DNA of 33,286 nt from NCBI GenBank assembly GCA_002713585.1, contig PATD01000029.1:2932-36217 (forward strand). The letters run 5' to 3'. The DNA comes from Methanobacteriota archaeon. GTDB lineage: Archaea > Thermoplasmatota > Poseidoniia > Poseidoniales > Thalassarchaeaceae. The position numbers and the translations under genes are program-made. Within the stretch, counting starts at the first letter, position 1; each line of letters opens with the position of its first letter. The notes beneath the pieces were generated by a model. It was not told where the DNA came from. It ran no database searches and saw nothing but the letters and a program-made list of their open reading frames with translations. This document shows positions 31,574 through 33,286 of the stretch, one piece after another.

Positions 31574-33286
31574 TCATACCTCAAGACTCTCGTCGCATAC
31601 TGGGCAGGAGATACGCATCAAATGCGCCCCCTTGACATTGAATACAGCCCCACACGCTGAGCAAGATACTTCTCTATTGAGCACACCCATTGACGATGGA
31701 TCTGGCGGGGGTGGAAGACCGCTAATACTCGGGTCACCTGGAGGTGGAGGAAGAGGCATACTACCCGAATCAAGAGCAAGTTCACCGGGCGAAGGAGGTG
31801 GAGGAAGATCTCGAAGCAAGGAAGCCTGCTTCTCCTTCTCAGCCCTTCGACGGCGGCGTTCGGCACGCTCTGACAGCGGCTCAGATGATTCAGAATCAGT
31901 ATCTCCCTCTATATCGGGTTCAACTACATCATCCTCGATAACAACCGAAACATCACCACGTACATCCTCATCTTCCAGACGAACCGAAATCGCTTCCTCT
32001 GGGAGCACCTCTATGTCGTCCGAATCAGTACCCATAACAACACTGATTTCACTAGTGGATGACCGGCGACGAATGATGAAGAGACCAAGTAAAAGCAAGT
32101 TTGCTAAGATGCAGAGCCCCCCACCAGCCAAGCTAATCGTTCTCCATGTGGAAGCATCCACGCCAAGAGCCACCCTCAGACGATCAAAGATGTTCGAAGA
32201 CGAAGTATCAGTAGGGGAATCGTATACTAAACCACGAAGACGGTGATCGGAATCACCGCGAGTGTACAAGATAACGAGTTTGTCTGATTCCGAGGAATAA
32301 TCAGCATCGACGAGCGTCCCCAACATCAACCGAATACCAAAACCTGCTCCATCTTCTGATATCGAACCTAAACCAATCTGAGATTCACCAAGAGGATCGA
32401 GAGAATCCATCACAACGAGAATCTCATCATCTACCGTCACTAGTAACACACGGTTGATTCCAGGGGCAAGAATAGAGGTCTCATTGGTAATCTGCCACGA
32501 AGAGTCCGCCTCGGTGATGACTAGGCGGTCGAGGTCTCCTTCATCCACAATCCATGTTGTGAAAATCTCGTCCCCCTCCTCCGAGGATTGAACCGCAAGT
32601 ACTGGATGGTGCGCAGAAGGGCCAACAAATTGTGTAAACAACCAGTTCGATTGGCCTAGTTCTCCGTGAGCATACCAGATACCGGGATTATCCACATGAT
32701 TTCGTGTGTAAAGCAGATGGATGAAATCCTCACCAATCTCGACATCTAAGGGATGAATAGTTCCGGGAAGTGTTGGTACATCTGCAATTACAGGCTTCGT
32801 TACAGTCCAGTTATCTTCATCGTAGGCAGTATCTGAATGAGCCAAGAAGATATCTGTGCTCTGCTGATAGGCACCTCCTGCGAAGATATCACGGTGATAC
32901 CCTGCGACAACAACGGTGCCGTCCTCAACCTCGAGGTCGATACCGAAATAGGACCCTTCCGAAGCAAGGAGAGGAGGCATCAAGTCGATGGACGGGGGTG
33001 ATTGACAGGATTCATCGATAGTGGTGTACCTGAGATGTGTTCGGAAGAAACCAAACTCATCCACTACACGGCCAGTCCACACGATATGACTCAAACCATC
33101 GTTTGAGGTAGCTGTGGCCAATGAACCGCCCCAGCGACCCTCTAGATCAGTTCGGCAGGTCTGGACATCCAGTAGGTCATTCACACGATGTACGCTGAGT
33201 TGATTTGCATCGACGCTAATCATGTGCCCCTCAGAGCCAGAAATGGTGTGAGATAACGGGACGCCATCGGAACCAAGGACTCCGAT
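31574..33286 (-). CDS. Membrane protein with beta-rich ectodomain and C-terminal zinc ribbon, cut by window edge
   Basis: The reading frame is open to the right edge, so the N-terminus is missing; about 570 residues remain. The long first part is Asp/Ser/Gly-rich, with repeated short beta-strand patterns (HIVWTGRVV, FIHLLYTRNHV, LVILYTRGDSD) like a beta-propeller. It is followed by one membrane helix (LAGGGLCILANLLLLGLFI) and the positive stop RRRSS. The presumed cytoplasmic part has an acidic Glu/Asp/Ser stretch, a basic ERRRRRAEKEK segment and a proline-rich linker with several PPPP groups. It ends in a zinc ribbon with two Cys pairs (CSACG and CPVCD) and Met/His between. I do not recognise the family. 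It may couple an outside signal to a partner inside. It overlaps the glmS region by 4 bp at the ATG 31577. Confidence 0.72.
   Translation of the reverse strand: MGVLGSDGVPLSHTISGSEGHMISVDANQLSVHRVNDLLDVQTCRTDLEGRWGGSLATATSNDGLSHIVWTGRVVDEFGFFRTHLRYTTIDESCQSPPSIDLMPPLLASEGSYFGIDLEVEDGTVVVAGYHRDIFAGGAYQQSTDIFLAHSDTAYDEDNWTVTKPVIADVPTLPGTIHPLDVEIGEDFIHLLYTRNHVDNPGIWYAHGELGQSNWLFTQFVGPSAHHPVLAVQSSEEGDEIFTTWIVDEGDLDRLVITEADSSWQITNETSILAPGINRVLLVTVDDEILVVMDSLDPLGESQIGLGSISEDGAGFGIRLMLGTLVDADYSSESDKLVILYTRGDSDHRLRGLVYDSPTDTSSSNIFDRLRVALGVDASTWRTISLAGGGLCILANLLLLGLFIIRRRSSTSEISVVMGTDSDDIEVLPEEAISVRLEDEDVRGDVSVVIEDDVVEPDIEGDTDSESSEPLSERAERRRRRAEKEKQASLLRDLPPPPSPGELALDSGSMPLPPPPGDPSISGLPPPPDPSSMGVLNREVSCSACGAVFNVKGAHLMRISCPVCDESLEV

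Noticed and set aside
31632-32246. 204-codon plus-strand frame rich in Ser, Arg and Gly
   Set aside because: It is the antisense of the acidic and proline-rich part of the zinc-ribbon protein; its low-complexity content mirrors that bias.
1-33286. tRNA, rRNA, insertion sequence or phage genes
   Set aside because: All gaps are short and none shows a tRNA fold with CCA-end context, transposase motifs or integrase motifs.

Overview
The window looks like chromosomal DNA of a planktonic archaeon of the Marine Group II / Poseidoniales type (Thermoplasmatota). That placement is an inference, based on several things seen together. There is a mevalonate kinase and an aconitase-X/phosphomevalonate dehydratase-like enzyme (archaeal isoprenoid lipid synthesis), a single-domain KaiC-like ATPase and a MutS-like ATPase with a helix-hairpin-helix start. 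There are also several lipobox or membrane-anchored surface proteins, and TATA-like elements about 25 nt upstream of start codons that would give leaderless mRNAs. Genes inside operons instead carry Shine-Dalgarno sites of the AGGAGGTGA type. Gene density is very high, no gap exceeds 300 bases, several gene pairs overlap by a few bases, and I saw no rRNA or tRNA gene.

Layout. 1-353 is the start of mevalonate kinase, cut by the window edge. 477-2786 is a FixC/FixX electron-transfer pair followed by a small four-helix membrane protein. 2794-3789 is an AT-rich SDR enzyme and 3895-5400 is cysteinyl-tRNA synthetase. 5401-9766 holds two divergent surface proteins, a lamin-tail/amidohydrolase membrane protein and an Asp-box lipoprotein. 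9756-15071 is isoleucyl-tRNA synthetase followed by the MutS-like ATPase. 15195-16436 is an FG-GAP lipoprotein and 16511-18217 is glutamine-dependent NAD synthetase.

18294-24990 is the most striking region and reads as a metal (probably zinc) homeostasis island. It holds a CobW/COG0523 GTPase, a thioredoxin-like [2Fe-2S] protein, a znuACB-type ABC importer and a divergent NikR-like repressor. The binding protein is three times the usual size, with His/Asp-rich repeats and EF-hand-like loops. The NikR-like protein has a changed metal site. A 12-bp palindrome lies in the 64-bp gap between znuA and the regulator and overlaps the putative promoters of both.

25049-28284 carries a fused aconitase-X protein, a sugar-nucleotide epimerase and an MntR-type regulator with a complete metal-ligand set. 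28307-29750 has a Maf-like pyrophosphatase divergent from the KaiC-like ATPase. 29754-33286 is glmS behind a membrane protein with a C-terminal zinc ribbon, cut by the right edge.

Working model: the NikR-like protein senses metal and shuts off znuACB and itself. The importer collects metal with its polyhistidine surface arm, and the CobW GTPase delivers it to client proteins. Mevalonate kinase and the fused aconitase-X protein may be two steps of one isoprenoid pathway placed far apart.
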